Assembly (NCBI GenBank): GCA_002686835.1
Contig: NYYP01000006.1
Span: 57,494 to 121,493 of the forward strand
Direction of reading: 5' to 3'
DNA length: 64,000 nucleotides
Origin: Opitutia bacterium
GTDB taxonomy: Bacteria > Verrucomicrobiota > Verrucomicrobiia > Opitutales > Seribacteraceae
Made by a program: the position numbers and the translations under genes. The notes under the pieces are model-generated. The model saw only the letters and a program-made list of their open reading frames with translations. It had not been told where the DNA came from and did not search any database. This document shows positions 29,832 through 39,832 of the stretch, one piece after another; the first letter of the stretch is position 1; each line of letters opens with the position of its first letter.

Positions 29832-30875
29832 TTATTGGTTATCTTTGTCGAAGGCGGAGTCAAAGGCCATTTCGTTGGGCTTAAAATCTAGCTTCTTCAC
29901 AAAAGCACATGACTCCTCCCCCCCATGAAAACGATCCATTCTGCTGTCCTCCCACTCCACGGAGAGAGGCCCCGCATAACCAATATCATTCAAAGCAATT
30001 ATTATTTCCTCAAAATTCACATCTCCACGGCCAATTGAGCGGAAATCCCAAAACCGGCGAGGATCGGCAAAGGTGGTATGCCCTCCAAACACCCCGACGG
30101 ATCCGTCCCCGTGCCCCCACCAGGCATCTTTCATGTGTGCATGATAGATTCGCTCCGGAAAAGTACGGATAAATTTCACATAATCGACACCTTGGTAGCC
30201 AAGATGCGAGGGATCGTAATTAAACCCAAAACGCTTATGGCCTTTAACTGCCTCAATCGCCCTTTGGGCACTGGCAATGTCAAAGGCAATCTCTGTGGGG
30301 TGCACCTCTAGGGCAAAGTTGACATTTTGTTTTTCAAACTCATTTAAGATCGGTCCAAAACGCTTTGCAAAATCTGCAAATCCGTTGTCCCAGTAAGCCT
30401 GATCTGTGGGGGGGAATGCATAGATAGAATGCCATATACTCGAACCAGTAAATCCATTAACCACTGCAGGGAAATCGTCCTTTTTTCCCCTGCCGGGTTT
30501 TGCATTAATGAAATTTCGGCAAGCCTTGGCGGTTTTGGCCAGCTTTTTGGCGGCCCGCCGGCGTACTTTTTCGGGATCTCCTTCCCCCCAGACATCGGTT
30601 GGCAGGATAGCTTTGTGGCGCTCATCAATTAAGTCACACACCGCTTGACCAACCAAATGGCTCGAAATGGCGAAGGCGGTCAGTCCGTGATCACTGAGAA
30701 TTTCCCACCTGCCCTGGCAGTATTTTTTGGAAACTGCAGCCTTATCGACATCAAAGTGATCGCCCCAGCAAGCTAGTTCTAGGCCGTCATATCCCATCTG
30801 GGATGCCTTGGCTGCAAGGTCGGGTAAAGAGAGATCGGCCCACTGGCCGGTGAATAGGGTTACGGGTCTAGGCAT
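29832..30875 (-). CDS. Sugar phosphate isomerase/epimerase-family TIM barrel
   Basis: [85 protein letters not shown]. Confidence 0.9.
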   Translation of the reverse strand: MPRPVTLFTGQWADLSLPDLAAKASQMGYDGLELACWGDHFDVDKAAVSKKYCQGRWEILSDHGLTAFAISSHLVGQAVCDLIDERHKAILPTDVWGEGDPEKVRRRAAKKLAKTAKACRNFINAKPGRGKKDDFPAVVNGFTGSSIWHSIYAFPPTDQAYWDNGFADFAKRFGPILNEFEKQNVNFALEVHPTEIAFDIASAQRAIEAVKGHKRFGFNYDPSHLGYQGVDYVKFIRTFPERIYHAHMKDAWWGHGDGSVGVFGGHTTFADPRRFWDFRSIGRGDVNFEEIIIALNDIGYAGPLSVEWEDSRMDRFHGGEESCAFVKKLDFKPNEMAFDSAFDKDNQ

Positions 30876-30973
30876 AGTTGGTTACAACGGGGTTTAGGTT
30901 AAAACAGGGTGATAGTTGTTTCACAAAATCATAACTTTGGGCGCAACACCTTTTTTTGAAAATATTCACCTTT

Positions 30974-31633
30974 TCACGAACGAATTACAATTTTTTCAGC
31001 GGTTTTGGATCCCAAATTAAGAATTGTTTTTTGTTCCACTTTTAATTCGATCGAGTCGGCAATCTCGTCATGACGAATAATTTCGATTCTCTTCCCTGGT
31101 ACCAATTTGTTCTTTCGGGCAAATTGCAGAAATTTTCTTCCTTGGTCTTGAATAGACTCAATTCGTACGCAATCTCCCTCCACACAATCGAGCAAACTAC
31201 GATTGGAAGCCTTCGGCATGGTTCCCCGCTTTGTTGGAATTGGATCGCCATGAGGATCGTGACTCGGTCGACCGAGAAACTCGTCCAGTTTTTCCAGCAC
31301 TTTTTCAGAAATTGCATGCTCTAATTCCTCAGCTTCATCATGAATTTCTCCCCAGTCCAAACCCAGAGTTTCCACCAGGAATGTTTCGAGCAGTCGGTGT
31401 CTGCGCAACATATTCATACCGACTTTTCGTCCCGCTGAGGTTAACATCACTCCTTTACGGGGACGGTATTTCAACCAGCCTTTTTTTTCCAGGCTCTTCA
31501 TCATGGTTGTGGCAGTCCCCGGGGTAACCTGCAAGCATTCTGCGACCTTTCCCATAGCTACTTCGGATGATTCCGCTTGAATCGATTCCACAAGTATTTG
31601 TTTAAGATAATTCTCTACGGTTGAACTTGGCAT
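30974..31633 (-). CDS. DtxR/MntR-family metal-dependent transcriptional regulator
   Basis: VENYLKQI, MGKVAECLQVTPGTATTMMKSLEKKGWLKYRPRKGVMLTSAGRKVGMNMLRRHRLLETFL, IHDEAEELEHAISE, DPHGDPIP, C-terminal FeoA-like domain. Confidence 0.93.
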   Translation of the reverse strand: MPSSTVENYLKQILVESIQAESSEVAMGKVAECLQVTPGTATTMMKSLEKKGWLKYRPRKGVMLTSAGRKVGMNMLRRHRLLETFLVETLGLDWGEIHDEAEELEHAISEKVLEKLDEFLGRPSHDPHGDPIPTKRGTMPKASNRSLLDCVEGDCVRIESIQDQGRKFLQFARKNKLVPGKRIEIIRHDEIADSIELKVEQKTILNLGSKTAEKIVIRS

Positions 31634-31694
31634 GGGTAAAGAGAGATGATCATCCTGTTCTTGACCCTCTTCTTTTTCAAGTTTATTAATTTAT

Positions 31695-31712
31695 ACTTTG
31701 ATTAGTCAAAGT
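31695..31712. promoter_or_regulatory. Candidate DtxR/MntR operator in divergent intergenic region
   Basis: Perfect inverted repeat ACTTTGA-TTAG-TCAAAGT between the divergent DtxR gene and the metal ABC operon. Confidence 0.6.
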
Positions 31713-31742
31713 TTATTATTTTACTACCCTAATTTTTAGCGA

Positions 31743-32699
31743 ATGCATATTTTTCTTCCACTCTTGAATATCCTCTTTCTTTTTACCCTGGTTGTTGGTT
31801 GTGGGGGGCCACAGAAAGCCGATACAGCAATGGATGCAAAGCCCCTAGTTGTTGCCACGACCACCCAGCTTTCTGATCTGGCGAGGCAGATTGGAGGAGA
31901 TCATATCGAGGTCGTCTCATTAATGAAACCCGGGGTGGATCCACACTCTTACCAAGCATCGGCTCAAGATATTACCAATCTGCATTCAGCCGACTTTGTC
32001 CTTTTTCACGGTCTCTCTCTTGAAGGCAAGATTGCCCGGGTTTTGGAGAATGTGAAAAAGAAGGGAAAGTTTCATTTCTCTCCATGTGTGGCATTACCTA
32101 AAGAACAATTAATTCAAGGGGAAGACACCAGTGCACCCATCGATCCTCATCTTTGGTTTTCGCCAGATTTGTGGATTCAGTGCGGCCATTTACTCAGCCA
32201 AAAATTTTCTGAGTTTCTCCCCCAAAATCAGGAGTCTTTTGCTTCCAATTTTTTACAATTTAAACAGTCGGTTAAAGAACTCGATCATTGGGGGAAAGCA
32301 TTGGTTGGGGGCCTTCCTGAAACTTCGCGGACCCTAATAACCAGTCATGATGCTTTTCGATATTTTGGCCGCCATTTTGATATTCGGGTCGTTGCCCTTC
32401 AGGGAATCAATACCATTGCCGAGGCCGGATTGGCAGACCGAACAAACTTGGTTGATTTCATCCGCAAGCACCATTCCCCGGCTCTATTTGTGGAAAGCAG
32501 CGTAAACCCAAAAGCACTCAAAGAAATTGCCCGTGAAACCGGTTCTGTTATCGGAGGAACCCTCTTTTCTGATGCCCTGGGATCAGACTCCCAGTTTGCT
32601 CAAGGACCCAAGGGAGAAAACCTCCCCACCTCCACTTGGCAAGGAATGATGGCTCATAATTTGAGGACCATTGAAAAAGCCTTGCAAAAAACACAGTGA
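31743..32699 (+). CDS. Metal (Mn/Zn/Fe) ABC transporter substrate-binding lipoprotein
   Basis: VVGCGG lipobox; VVATTTQLSDLARQIGGDHIEVVSLMKPGVDPHSYQASAQDI; ITSHDAFRYFGRHFDIRVVALQGI: ZnuA/TroA-like. Confidence 0.93.
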   Translation: MHIFLPLLNILFLFTLVVGCGGPQKADTAMDAKPLVVATTTQLSDLARQIGGDHIEVVSLMKPGVDPHSYQASAQDITNLHSADFVLFHGLSLEGKIARVLENVKKKGKFHFSPCVALPKEQLIQGEDTSAPIDPHLWFSPDLWIQCGHLLSQKFSEFLPQNQESFASNFLQFKQSVKELDHWGKALVGGLPETSRTLITSHDAFRYFGRHFDIRVVALQGINTIAEAGLADRTNLVDFIRKHHSPALFVESSVNPKALKEIARETGSVIGGTLFSDALGSDSQFAQGPKGENLPTSTWQGMMAHNLRTIEKALQKTQ

Positions 32700-33463
32700 C
32701 CAACCCTATACCCATACCCCTTGAAATCCACGACCTGACCGTGGCCTATGAACATAAACCTGTGCTGTATGGGATTGATCTGAAGGTGGAGCAAGGATCA
32801 TTGGTGGGGATTATCGGTCCAAACGGTGCAGGAAAATCTACCCTAATCAAAACGGTAATGGGTATGATCAAACAAGAGGATGGTTACATCAAAATCTTTG
32901 GTAACAAAAACCATAAAGCCATCACCCGTATTGGCTATGTTCCACAACGAGAGAGTGTAGATTGGGATTTTCCTGTTACCGCGATGGATGTAGTCCTCAT
33001 GGGTAGGTTTGGCCATACCGGATGGTTCCGTAGAATAAATAAAAGGGACCGTACTTTTGCCTCTGCGTGCCTTGAACAGATGAACCTTTTGCCTTACGCA
33101 GACCGTCAAATCGGCAACCTATCCGGTGGGCAACAACAGCGGGTTTTTCTTGCCCGTGCCCTTGCTCAGCAAAGTGATTTATACTTAATGGATGAACCTT
33201 TTGAGGGCGTGGATGCAGTAACTGAAAAAACTATTGTTGCATTACTTAAACAGCTACGAGACCAGGGAAAAACCTTGATGGTTGTCCATCATGATCTTTC
33301 CACTGCCAAAGAATATTTTGATCAACTGGCCCTACTTAACATGCGCTTAGTTGCATACGGCAATACCAATGAGGTTTTTACCAACGAACTCCTGCAAAGG
33401 ACTTACGGAGGCAAACTCACCGTTCTCTCCGAAGTAGGTAGCCGCAAGGTAAACAGTCATTAA
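32696..33463 (+). CDS. Metal ABC transporter ATP-binding protein
   Basis: GPNGAGKSTLIKTVMG, LSGGQQQRVFLARALAQ, LMDEPFEGVD; 4-bp overlap with SBP gene. Confidence 0.95.
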   Translation: MTNPIPIPLEIHDLTVAYEHKPVLYGIDLKVEQGSLVGIIGPNGAGKSTLIKTVMGMIKQEDGYIKIFGNKNHKAITRIGYVPQRESVDWDFPVTAMDVVLMGRFGHTGWFRRINKRDRTFASACLEQMNLLPYADRQIGNLSGGQQQRVFLARALAQQSDLYLMDEPFEGVDAVTEKTIVALLKQLRDQGKTLMVVHHDLSTAKEYFDQLALLNMRLVAYGNTNEVFTNELLQRTYGGKLTVLSEVGSRKVNSH

Positions 33464-33471
33464 ACTTCCAT

Positions 33472-34971
33472 GTGAAACGCTCAATGTCTTGGGTCTGCCA
33501 GTTTTACAAATTTAAATACTTGTTACTTATATTGGTTGGGTGGAGTGCCCACCAACTGCAGGCAGATCAAATAATCGATGCTTCAGCTAAAGACTGGATG
33601 GATCGTGCCCTACGATTTTGGTCATTTGATGAGCCTTCTCTTCAGGTCATAGTCGTGGGCGTCCTCCTGGTTGGTACCAATTGCGGTTTAATGGGTGGTT
33701 ATATAGTAACCCGTCGTCTTTCGATGTTTGGCGATACCTTGTCCCATGCGGTTTTGCCCGGGATCGCAGTGGGTTACATCATCAGCCAATCAAGAAACCA
33801 GTGGGGGTTGATGCTGGGTGCAACCTTATCTGGATTTATCGGAGTTGCTATTATCTCCCTGTTAAAAAAGTACACCAAGATAAAAGCTGACAGTGCAATG
33901 GGGTTGATTTTGGCCTCTTTCTATGCACTGGGAATTTGCCTGCTCTCACATTTACAACAGGCTCCGGGCGGGGGCATTGCCAACCTGGAAAATTACTTGT
34001 TCGGTTCTTTGGTTGGTCTTTCCCAATCTGACCTACCCGCTATTATTGCCTGTCTTTGCCTAATTGTGCTTACTTTCATACTGCTTAAGAAAGAACTGTT
34101 GGTATCAGGCTTTGATCCTTCCTTTGCTCGCTCAATTGGGTTGCCGGTTGATATTATTCAATTCTTTTTGTGGGCTTTGTTGGCATTTTGTATCGTTTCT
34201 TCCCTCCAAATTATTGGCGTAGTTCTGGTCTCGGCACTGCTCATTATACCAGCAGCAACCTCCTGGTTACTTACCCACAGGATGAGCCATCTCCTCATCC
34301 TCTCTGCTGTAATTGGTTCATTGAGTGCTCTGATGGGCTGCTTTTTTTCATTCCTGACCAATCATTTACCCGCTGGCCCAACCATTATTCTCTGCTCAAC
34401 TTTTATATTTTTAATGGTATTGTTTTGTAGCCCGTACCGGGGGATCATACCTGCATGGGCAAGATCCAGAAAGCGAGCCCAGAGGATTCGTCTGGAAAAT
34501 ACCCTGAAGGCCTCTTACCAGGTACTCGAAGAATTCGGCTTTGGCCAAGAATCGTTTACGCAGTCACACCTTGCACGACGGAGGGGTAAAAGCGATGGTG
34601 AAATTGAACAGGAAGTCTATGCCATGATCCGCCAAGGATTTGCCACCCGCACAGCTAAAACCCAAGATCAGCCCAATGAATTGCCGTCTGAAAACATGAT
34701 CTCACTCACCCCAAGTGGCTGGGAGGTGGCCTGTCGGATGATCCGGAATCATAGATTATGGGAGCTTTATCTTACGAATGAAGCCTCTTACGCCCCTGAT
34801 CATGTTCACGACGATGCCGAAAAAATTGAGCATATTATTGGAGAAAAAACCGTTCGTCAGCTTGAGCGTATTCTTGAAAATCCAAGAATGGATCCACACG
34901 GCAAACCTATCCCTGGCCGGGATGATATTGATCGTGGTTGGGCGTCTTCCCCGTCGAGCTCCATCCAATAA
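33472..34971 (+). CDS. Metal ABC transporter permease with fused C-terminal DtxR-like region
   Basis: GLMGGYIVTRRLSMFGDTLSHAVLPGIAVGYI and QIIGVVLVSALLIIPAATSWLLT (TroC/ZnuB-like); C-terminus LTPSGWEVACRMIRNHRLWELYLTN...HVHDDAEKIEHIIGE...MDPHGKPIP (DtxR wHTH and metal/dimerisation features); GTG start. Confidence 0.92.
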   Translation: MKRSMSWVCQFYKFKYLLLILVGWSAHQLQADQIIDASAKDWMDRALRFWSFDEPSLQVIVVGVLLVGTNCGLMGGYIVTRRLSMFGDTLSHAVLPGIAVGYIISQSRNQWGLMLGATLSGFIGVAIISLLKKYTKIKADSAMGLILASFYALGICLLSHLQQAPGGGIANLENYLFGSLVGLSQSDLPAIIACLCLIVLTFILLKKELLVSGFDPSFARSIGLPVDIIQFFLWALLAFCIVSSLQIIGVVLVSALLIIPAATSWLLTHRMSHLLILSAVIGSLSALMGCFFSFLTNHLPAGPTIILCSTFIFLMVLFCSPYRGIIPAWARSRKRAQRIRLENTLKASYQVLEEFGFGQESFTQSHLARRRGKSDGEIEQEVYAMIRQGFATRTAKTQDQPNELPSENMISLTPSGWEVACRMIRNHRLWELYLTNEASYAPDHVHDDAEKIEHIIGEKTVRQLERILENPRMDPHGKPIPGRDDIDRGWASSPSSSIQ

Positions 34972-35906
34972 TGAGTTTTTTCTGGGAAATACTGCAGGGG
35001 CCCTGGGAAACTCCATCCCAGGTTTCGTGGAACTTACAAATTATGATCATGGGTAGCTTGGTTTGTTTGAGCTGCGGACTTGTAGGAACTTTCGTGGTAA
35101 TTCGCAGAATGGCCCTGCTCGGAGATGCGATTAGTCACGGCATTCTACCGGGTATTGTCCTCGCCTATCTGTTTACCGGCAGTCTTTCTCCTGGGCCCAT
35201 GTGGATTGGCGCATGCCTGGCTGGATTAGGGTGCGGCGTATCCATCGAATGGTTAAGCACCAGAACGCCCCTTAGAGAGGATGCTGCCATGGGCCTTACA
35301 TTTACCTCTTTTTTTGCCCTGGGTATCGTTTTGCTTAGCCTGCAGGCAGGCAATGTTCACCTGGACCCTGCATGCGTTCTATATGGTGACATTGGCTTAA
35401 TTCCATTGGAGAAGGAACTAAAACTTTGGAACTATACTTTGGGTAACCAATCTATTTGGAGCACCGGGCTGGTTTGCCTGACAACGGTAATCTCATCCTT
35501 TGTCCTTTACAGGCTTTTGTTGGTTACCAGTTTTGATCTCAGTCTCGCAAAATCACTGGGTATGCCGGTTCTTTGTGTGCAGTATGGATTGATGTTGCTT
35601 CTGGCCTTAGTGATCGTGGCATCCTTTGAGTCAGTTGGAGTAATTCTGGTACTGGCAATGATGATCCTCCCCTCGGTATCCTCCGCTTTTCTTTTTGATC
35701 GGTTGCCTCCTATTCTTATCAGTTGTGTACCTTGGTCTATTTTATATTCCATTGGAGGAATCCACTTGGCACATTGGACGGACTTTCCTATTTCCGCGTC
35801 GATGGCACTCGTTGGATCAATTCTTTTTATACCATGTTGTCTATTCGGCCCCAAAGGAGGGGTACTCAGGAAATCCAATATGCAAACGGGGCAGAGGATT
35901 TCATAA
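34971..35906 (+). CDS. Metal ABC transporter permease (second)
   Basis: VGTFVVIRRMALLGDAISHGILPGIVLAYLF, SVGVILVLAMMILPSVSSAFLF; start refined to ATG at 34971, overlapping the previous stop (TAATG). Confidence 0.92.
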   Translation: MSFFWEILQGPWETPSQVSWNLQIMIMGSLVCLSCGLVGTFVVIRRMALLGDAISHGILPGIVLAYLFTGSLSPGPMWIGACLAGLGCGVSIEWLSTRTPLREDAAMGLTFTSFFALGIVLLSLQAGNVHLDPACVLYGDIGLIPLEKELKLWNYTLGNQSIWSTGLVCLTTVISSFVLYRLLLVTSFDLSLAKSLGMPVLCVQYGLMLLLALVIVASFESVGVILVLAMMILPSVSSAFLFDRLPPILISCVPWSILYSIGGIHLAHWTDFPISASMALVGSILFIPCCLFGPKGGVLRKSNMQTGQRIS

Positions 35907-35925
35907 GCCTTACTATCCCAAATAA

Positions 35926-35951
35926 AAAAGCCCTCCAAGCGGAGGGCTTTT
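35926..35951. terminator. Bidirectional rho-independent terminator between convergent genes
   Basis: AAAAGCCCTCC-AAGC-GGAGGGCTTTT: 11-bp stem with A/T-tract flanks between 35906(+) and 35975(-). Confidence 0.9.
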
Positions 35952-35974
35952 GCAAAATTGTGGTATTGCTCGAA

Positions 35975-36259
35975 TTATTTCTGAGCCAAGGCTATTTTCT
36001 TTGCCTTCTTGCTGGAGCAATTGCAGCCGTCTACTGAGACCTTGTCACCGGCTGCCAGTTTTGTGGGACATTCAAAACCATCCAGCTGAGTGCTACTGGA
36101 TACTTTAATCTGTTTTTCTCGCTTTCCTTGTTTGACGGTGAGCGTCTTGGAATCGGAATCAAAGCTGACTACCTTTCCATTGATTGTTTTGGCCGGACAA
36201 CCAGCAAAGACAGAAGCGGCAAAAAAGAAACTGGCTAGTGATAGGGTGATGAATTTCAT
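35975..36259 (-). CDS. Small secreted Cys-containing hypothetical protein
   Basis: Signal peptide MKFITLSLASFFFAASVFAG; INGKVVSFDSDSKTLTVKQGKREKQIKVSSSTQ beta-rich DUF5666-like pattern; four cysteines in the mature part. Confidence 0.65.
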   Translation of the reverse strand: MKFITLSLASFFFAASVFAGCPAKTINGKVVSFDSDSKTLTVKQGKREKQIKVSSSTQLDGFECPTKLAAGDKVSVDGCNCSSKKAKKIALAQK

Positions 36260-36357
36260 ATGTTAATTTTTTTTTTATTGTTGGATGATATATTATTTCC
36301 AATTCACAATTTTAAAATAGACAAGTAAGAAGTATTCAATTCTCGATATTTTTCTTT

Positions 36358-37542
36358 ATGCACATACGGCTACGATTTCTCAGGGTCTTTCTTTGCTGCT
36401 CTCTTTTTGCAGGAGCAATTATTCCTGCTCAATCTCACCCCATTCCCGACCTTCCTGTTTTTGGATTTTTCGAAAACAATGGATCAGCGAACATTATTTT
36501 GGAAATCGACCCACGGGCATTTTCGAAGGATCCCGAAGCGGAACCATTCCTCACATTTACTAGTTTTAAGGAAATGAACGCATCCGTCAGGCAGGGTTTA
36601 CTCCAAGAAGGAAAGAATCTTGTCGAGCAATCTCTCCAAGTAAGGATGAGATCACAGGATTGGTTTCTGCCAAATTTTGATTTTCAATTTAATGAAAAAT
36701 CCGATGATGAAAACAACGAGACAATTATTTTGATTCGGGCTTTTGCAGAATTAAGCCGTGAAAGAAATGACACTTACCAGATCCGTTCACTTGGGACCTC
36801 ATCCTTGGATTTAATATTTACCAATCAAATCAACGGTATTCCTCACCGGCGAGTAAATGTATTATTTCCGGGGGAGGAAAGTTTTGTGCTCAATTTGCCC
36901 ACCCTCAAAAACGATCAAGTTGAGATTAATGAACAGATGGAATCCTCTTCAAATTATGATTATGATAAATCCGGATCCAAGCATATAAAGAGCACTTTCC
37001 TGTCATTTGCCAGACAAGGATTTTTACATGTTTTACCATGGGGACTGGATCATATTCTTTTTGTATTGGGAATTTTCCTTCTGTCCCGAAAATGGAAACC
37101 ATTAGTTCTGCAGGTCTCGACATTTACCCTGGCACACACCATCACTTTGGGACTAGCCACCCTTGGATGGGTGTCTGTGCCATCATCCATCGTTGAACCA
37201 ATTATCGCCGCAAGCATCACCTTTGTGGCCCTGGAAAATATTTTTTTTCCTAAATACCGCACTCGCAGGCTCCTCCTTGTATTTTTCTTTGGCTTGATTC
37301 ATGGTCTTGGTTTTGCGGGGGCCCTTTCCGACCTGAATCTTGATCCATCTGTTCTCTTTGTCTCCCTCGTTGGATTTAACCTCGGGGTGGAGGGTGGCCA
37401 ACTTGCCGTTGTATTACTCTCTTTGGCTGGCGTTTTTCCCTTTCGTAATGAAGAAGCTTACCGAAAAAGAATCGTAATTCCTCTTTCTGTCGCGATTGCT
37501 GGAGTCGGCATTTACTGGACCATCGAAAGAATATTGGGTTAA
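36358..37542 (+). CDS. HupE/UreJ-like membrane protein with extracytoplasmic N-terminal domain
   Basis: Signal peptide; FLHVLPWGLDHILFVLGIFLLSRKWKPLVLQVSTFTLAHTITLGLA; LLLVFFFGLIHGLGFAGAL; FNLGVEGGQLAVV. Confidence 0.88.
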   Translation: MHIRLRFLRVFLCCSLFAGAIIPAQSHPIPDLPVFGFFENNGSANIILEIDPRAFSKDPEAEPFLTFTSFKEMNASVRQGLLQEGKNLVEQSLQVRMRSQDWFLPNFDFQFNEKSDDENNETIILIRAFAELSRERNDTYQIRSLGTSSLDLIFTNQINGIPHRRVNVLFPGEESFVLNLPTLKNDQVEINEQMESSSNYDYDKSGSKHIKSTFLSFARQGFLHVLPWGLDHILFVLGIFLLSRKWKPLVLQVSTFTLAHTITLGLATLGWVSVPSSIVEPIIAASITFVALENIFFPKYRTRRLLLVFFFGLIHGLGFAGALSDLNLDPSVLFVSLVGFNLGVEGGQLAVVLLSLAGVFPFRNEEAYRKRIVIPLSVAIAGVGIYWTIERILG

Positions 37543-37641
37543 TCTGCTCTTCACTCTCAAAATTTTAATTTTGGTTTTTTTAGTTTTTCTCCGTGCTTTT
37601 TAAATTTTTTGGAAGTAGGAATTACTTAATCTAATACAACC

Positions 37642-39825
37642 ATGACGACTCGCTTATCTTTATATCTTTGCGTTTCTTTGTTTCTTGCACCAAGCCTGCT
37701 CTTGGCCAGTGGCTTTCGACTTTCTGAAAATAATTTAAGAAAGGAAGTTGCATCTGTTAATGAAATTTTACGGAAGGAACATCAAATACGAAACATTACG
37801 CCTCCCCAAAAACTTCCTGTCAGCCTGCTGGTCCGCCGGGTTTATTTGTCCGCCGCTGGCAGGATTCCCAGTTTTACAGAAATCGATGCTCTTGAGCCCT
37901 TTGATCAACAAGAGCTGAAGATTAGCCTGATCGATCGATTGCTCCTGTCCAAGGCCTACGAAAGCCAGATGTTCAACTGGTGGGCCGATCATCTGCGGGC
38001 CAAAACCTATGTCATGGGTCAGGCCAACCAGGTCGGAGTGGGCTTTTTGTATGTAGACTGGTTGAAGTCCCAGGTCTCAAAAAATGTTCCGTTTGACGAG
38101 TTAGCCCGTAGCGTAATCGCATCTGAGGGTTACCCCTGGGAAAACGGGGCCGTCGGCTACTACCTGAGGGACGATGGCATGCCCTTGGAAAATATGTCCA
38201 ATACTGCAGAATTGTTTCTTGGTACCCAGTTGGTCTGTGCCCAGTGTCACAATCACCCCTTCGACAAATGGACGCAAATGGAATACTACCAAATGGCAGC
38301 CCACACTTACGGCGTAGTAACCCGTATGCAGGGAGGCATTTCTTCGGATCTTTACAAATTGGCTAAAGTAAAGTCCCAAGAAATGAATGGTATGCAAATG
38401 TCTTCCATGATGGCCAAAGGGGACACTAAGCAGAAGCGTGCCTTCCGCCAGTCTGTGCAGGATATGCTGCTACCCCTGCAATTCGGGGCCAAGCACAAAG
38501 ACCGTAAATTAAAGCTTCCACACGACTACAAATACGATGATGCAAAGCCCAAGCAGGTGGTTGGACCGGGTAAGATTTTTTCATTAACTGACAACCAGGA
38601 AGGAGAACCCGGCCTTGTGCAGCAATATGCAAAGTGGATGACCTCCCCGGAAAACCCGCGGTTTACGCGGGTAATTGTAAATCGTATGTGGAAAAAGGTT
38701 TTTGGCATCGGATTGGTCGAACCGACCAACGACTGGAAAGATGATACCGTTGCATCCATTCCACCCTTACTTGACCATCTTTCCGATTTAATGGTTCGCT
38801 TGGACTATGACTTACGCGAATTTCAACGGGTCTTGATGAATTTGGAAATTTTTGAACGGGAAGCATACGATAAGGAAATTGAACCCGGTAAACCCTATTA
38901 TTTTCCCGCCCCAACCCTTACCCGCATGTCTGCGGAACAACTTTGGGATTCCATTCTTTCCATCTTTGTACCCGACCTCGATAACCGGACAGTACAATAC
39001 GAAAATGACTTCCTTAGCCGTAAAAAGAAGAACTTCGATAAATACCTGAACACAGTTCAAAACCTGAGCACGGAAGAACTCTTAAATTTGGTCTTGGAAG
39101 GACAGGAAATCACTCTATCCATTCAGCAAGAAATTAATGAATTAAGTGCTAAAATCAAGGAGGCTTCCCGTGAGGATAACCGTAAGGGACTGGGCGAACT
39201 CAAGGGCAGACTTAACAAAAAGCGAGATCAACAAAGAACCGCAATCGCCCAATTGATCATGGGAGAAGACTTCAATGTCACCCCCATGTACAAGAACTTT
39301 GCCCCTAAGCCCAAAAGACCGCTCACTCATGAGGAAAAGATCTTCCCCCATCATTTGCGACGGGCATCAGAACATATTTCACCCACAGGAGCCGACCATT
39401 TTCTCAGAGAGTTCGGCCAATCTGACCGTAACTTGATTGAAAACGGACGCAGGGACGCTTCGGTACCACAAGCACTCAATCTATTAAACAATAACATGCG
39501 CAATCGCTTGTCGGACAAAAACTCTGTCTTGGGCAAAAAAGTGATGAGCTTACAGACCGTGGAAGCGAAAATTCAGGCAATTTATTTGGGAACCTTACAG
39601 CGCCCGCCCACAAATGAAGAATTGTCCCTTTGCAAACAAACCTTCGAATTTCCCGATCCTGCTGTCCTGCAAAAGCCAAATTTACAAAATAACACCAAGA
39701 AAGATGCGAAGATGCTCAAGGATTGGGAGAAAAGAAAACAGCACTATTACAATAAAGTACACGACGAATTACGACATTTAGCCTGGGCTCTGCTCAACAC
39801 CCGGGAATTTTCCTTTATCCAATAA
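37642..39825 (+). CDS. DUF1549/DUF1553 domain protein (PSD-type)
   Basis: LVRRVYLSAAGRIPSFTEIDAL, FNWWADHLRAKT, LVCAQCHNHPFDKWTQMEYYQMAAHTYG, FTRVIVNRMWKKVFGIGLVEPTNDW, ALNLLNN, LAWALLNTREFSFIQ. Confidence 0.93.
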   Translation: MTTRLSLYLCVSLFLAPSLLLASGFRLSENNLRKEVASVNEILRKEHQIRNITPPQKLPVSLLVRRVYLSAAGRIPSFTEIDALEPFDQQELKISLIDRLLLSKAYESQMFNWWADHLRAKTYVMGQANQVGVGFLYVDWLKSQVSKNVPFDELARSVIASEGYPWENGAVGYYLRDDGMPLENMSNTAELFLGTQLVCAQCHNHPFDKWTQMEYYQMAAHTYGVVTRMQGGISSDLYKLAKVKSQEMNGMQMSSMMAKGDTKQKRAFRQSVQDMLLPLQFGAKHKDRKLKLPHDYKYDDAKPKQVVGPGKIFSLTDNQEGEPGLVQQYAKWMTSPENPRFTRVIVNRMWKKVFGIGLVEPTNDWKDDTVASIPPLLDHLSDLMVRLDYDLREFQRVLMNLEIFEREAYDKEIEPGKPYYFPAPTLTRMSAEQLWDSILSIFVPDLDNRTVQYENDFLSRKKKNFDKYLNTVQNLSTEELLNLVLEGQEITLSIQQEINELSAKIKEASREDNRKGLGELKGRLNKKRDQQRTAIAQLIMGEDFNVTPMYKNFAPKPKRPLTHEEKIFPHHLRRASEHISPTGADHFLREFGQSDRNLIENGRRDASVPQALNLLNNNMRNRLSDKNSVLGKKVMSLQTVEAKIQAIYLGTLQRPPTNEELSLCKQTFEFPDPAVLQKPNLQNNTKKDAKMLKDWEKRKQHYYNKVHDELRHLAWALLNTREFSFIQ

Positions 39826-39832
39826 GAACGCC

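Noticed and set aside
36260-36357. AT-rich intergenic region with a long T-run
   Set aside because: Considered as regulatory RNA or promoter array; no stable hairpin, repeat or recognisable box was found.
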